Of a stretch of DNA of 48,848 nt, positions 48,791 through 48,848 are shown piece by piece (the stretch's first letter is position 1; every line of letters starts with the position of its first letter). This stretch comes from an uncultured Desulfovibrio sp. Its GTDB lineage: Bacteria > Desulfobacterota > Desulfovibrionia > Desulfovibrionales > Desulfovibrionaceae. Under the pieces are notes generated by a model. It searched no databases, was not told where the DNA came from, and was given only the letters and a program-made list of their open reading frames with translations. The DNA lies in the NCBI RefSeq assembly GCF_910584445.1, contig NZ_CAJUBO010000021.1, positions 1 through 48,848 on the forward strand, given 5' to 3'. The translations under genes were made by a program, and so were the position numbers.

Positions 48791-48848
48791 TGTCTACTTG
48801 CCAAAGTAGACACGACAAAACCCGTAAGGGTTTTGCGGCGGCATAGCC
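48787..48848. repeat. Family 1 element, copy 3, cut by the window end
   Basis: CTAG at 48787-48790 contains the stop of the preceding gene. Hairpin 1 (loop now GCCA), hairpin 2 (AAAACCC/GTAA/GGGTTTT) and the first half of hairpin 3 are visible before the window ends. The bases match copies 1 and 2 apart from two changes (GCAA to GCCA, ACTAC to ACGAC). Confidence 0.8.

Noticed and set aside
23486..48848. Family 1 repeats as a CRISPR array
   Set aside because: Copies are single, widely spaced, and internally palindromic; there are no regular spacers and no cas genes.

Overview
This window looks like chromosome from a GC-rich, Gram-negative, motile anaerobe of the Desulfovibrionaceae (Desulfovibrio or a close relative). 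The basis is a Desulfovibrio-type major porin, an LPS heptose epimerase, a large methyl-accepting chemotaxis protein behind a sigma-28-like promoter, a gut-type oxalate operon, and strong GC-biased codon use. The assignment is inference from protein families; no rRNA or tRNA gene was seen.

Layout. 1-4.3 kb: rod-shape operon mreC(end)-mreD-mrdA-rodA with a bactofilin as last gene. 4.7-6.8 kb (minus): alr followed by a PilZ-domain gene. 7.3-16.6 kb: a glycogen operon with a GH133 debranching enzyme, a GT4 glycosyltransferase, a GH57 glycosidase with a Lys/Ala/Pro tail, and a 1415-residue fusion of an animal/fungal-type GT3 glycogen synthase with a GT35 phosphorylase. 16.7-20.7 kb: purA, holB and convergent cobQ. 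20.8-23.2 kb (minus): a tandem HdeA-like periplasmic protein and an AT-rich PAS-GGDEF gene, each behind a copy of the same promoter-leader module. 24-27.3 kb (minus): chemoreceptor and hldD. 27.5-30.4 kb: EF-hand protein, ygiQ, slyX. 30.6-34.8 kb: frc-oxc-AEC transporter for oxalate catabolism, with a sigma-54-like promoter and two 19-bp upstream repeats. 35.3-37 kb: rpsB-tsf. 37.2-38.9 kb (minus): porin. 39.1-41 kb: ArsR-type repressor, ArsP-type permease and thioredoxin-like protein with two similar operator-like sites. 41.1-44.7 kb: a mini zinc-finger gene divergent from rpsL-rpsG-fusA. 45-46.7 kb (minus): glnS. 47-48.8 kb: a phenylacetate-CoA-ligase-like gene and an unrecognised small gene.

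The most unusual signal is a set of short, non-coding, highly palindromic elements with inverted ends and TA/CTAG borders. I see three families: family 1 (two full copies and one cut by the window edge), family 2 (one full copy and three decayed pieces), and family 3 (one copy). Four of them begin exactly in the TAG stop codon of a gene (bactofilin, AEC transporter, fusA, and the last ORF), so the CTAG target is rebuilt and the gene stays intact. Family 1 is a chain of five perfect hairpins, and families 1 and 2 share a hairpin with the same CCACGC loop. They are best explained as non-autonomous elements mobilised by an IS630-type (TA/CTAG-targeting) transposase that is not encoded here.
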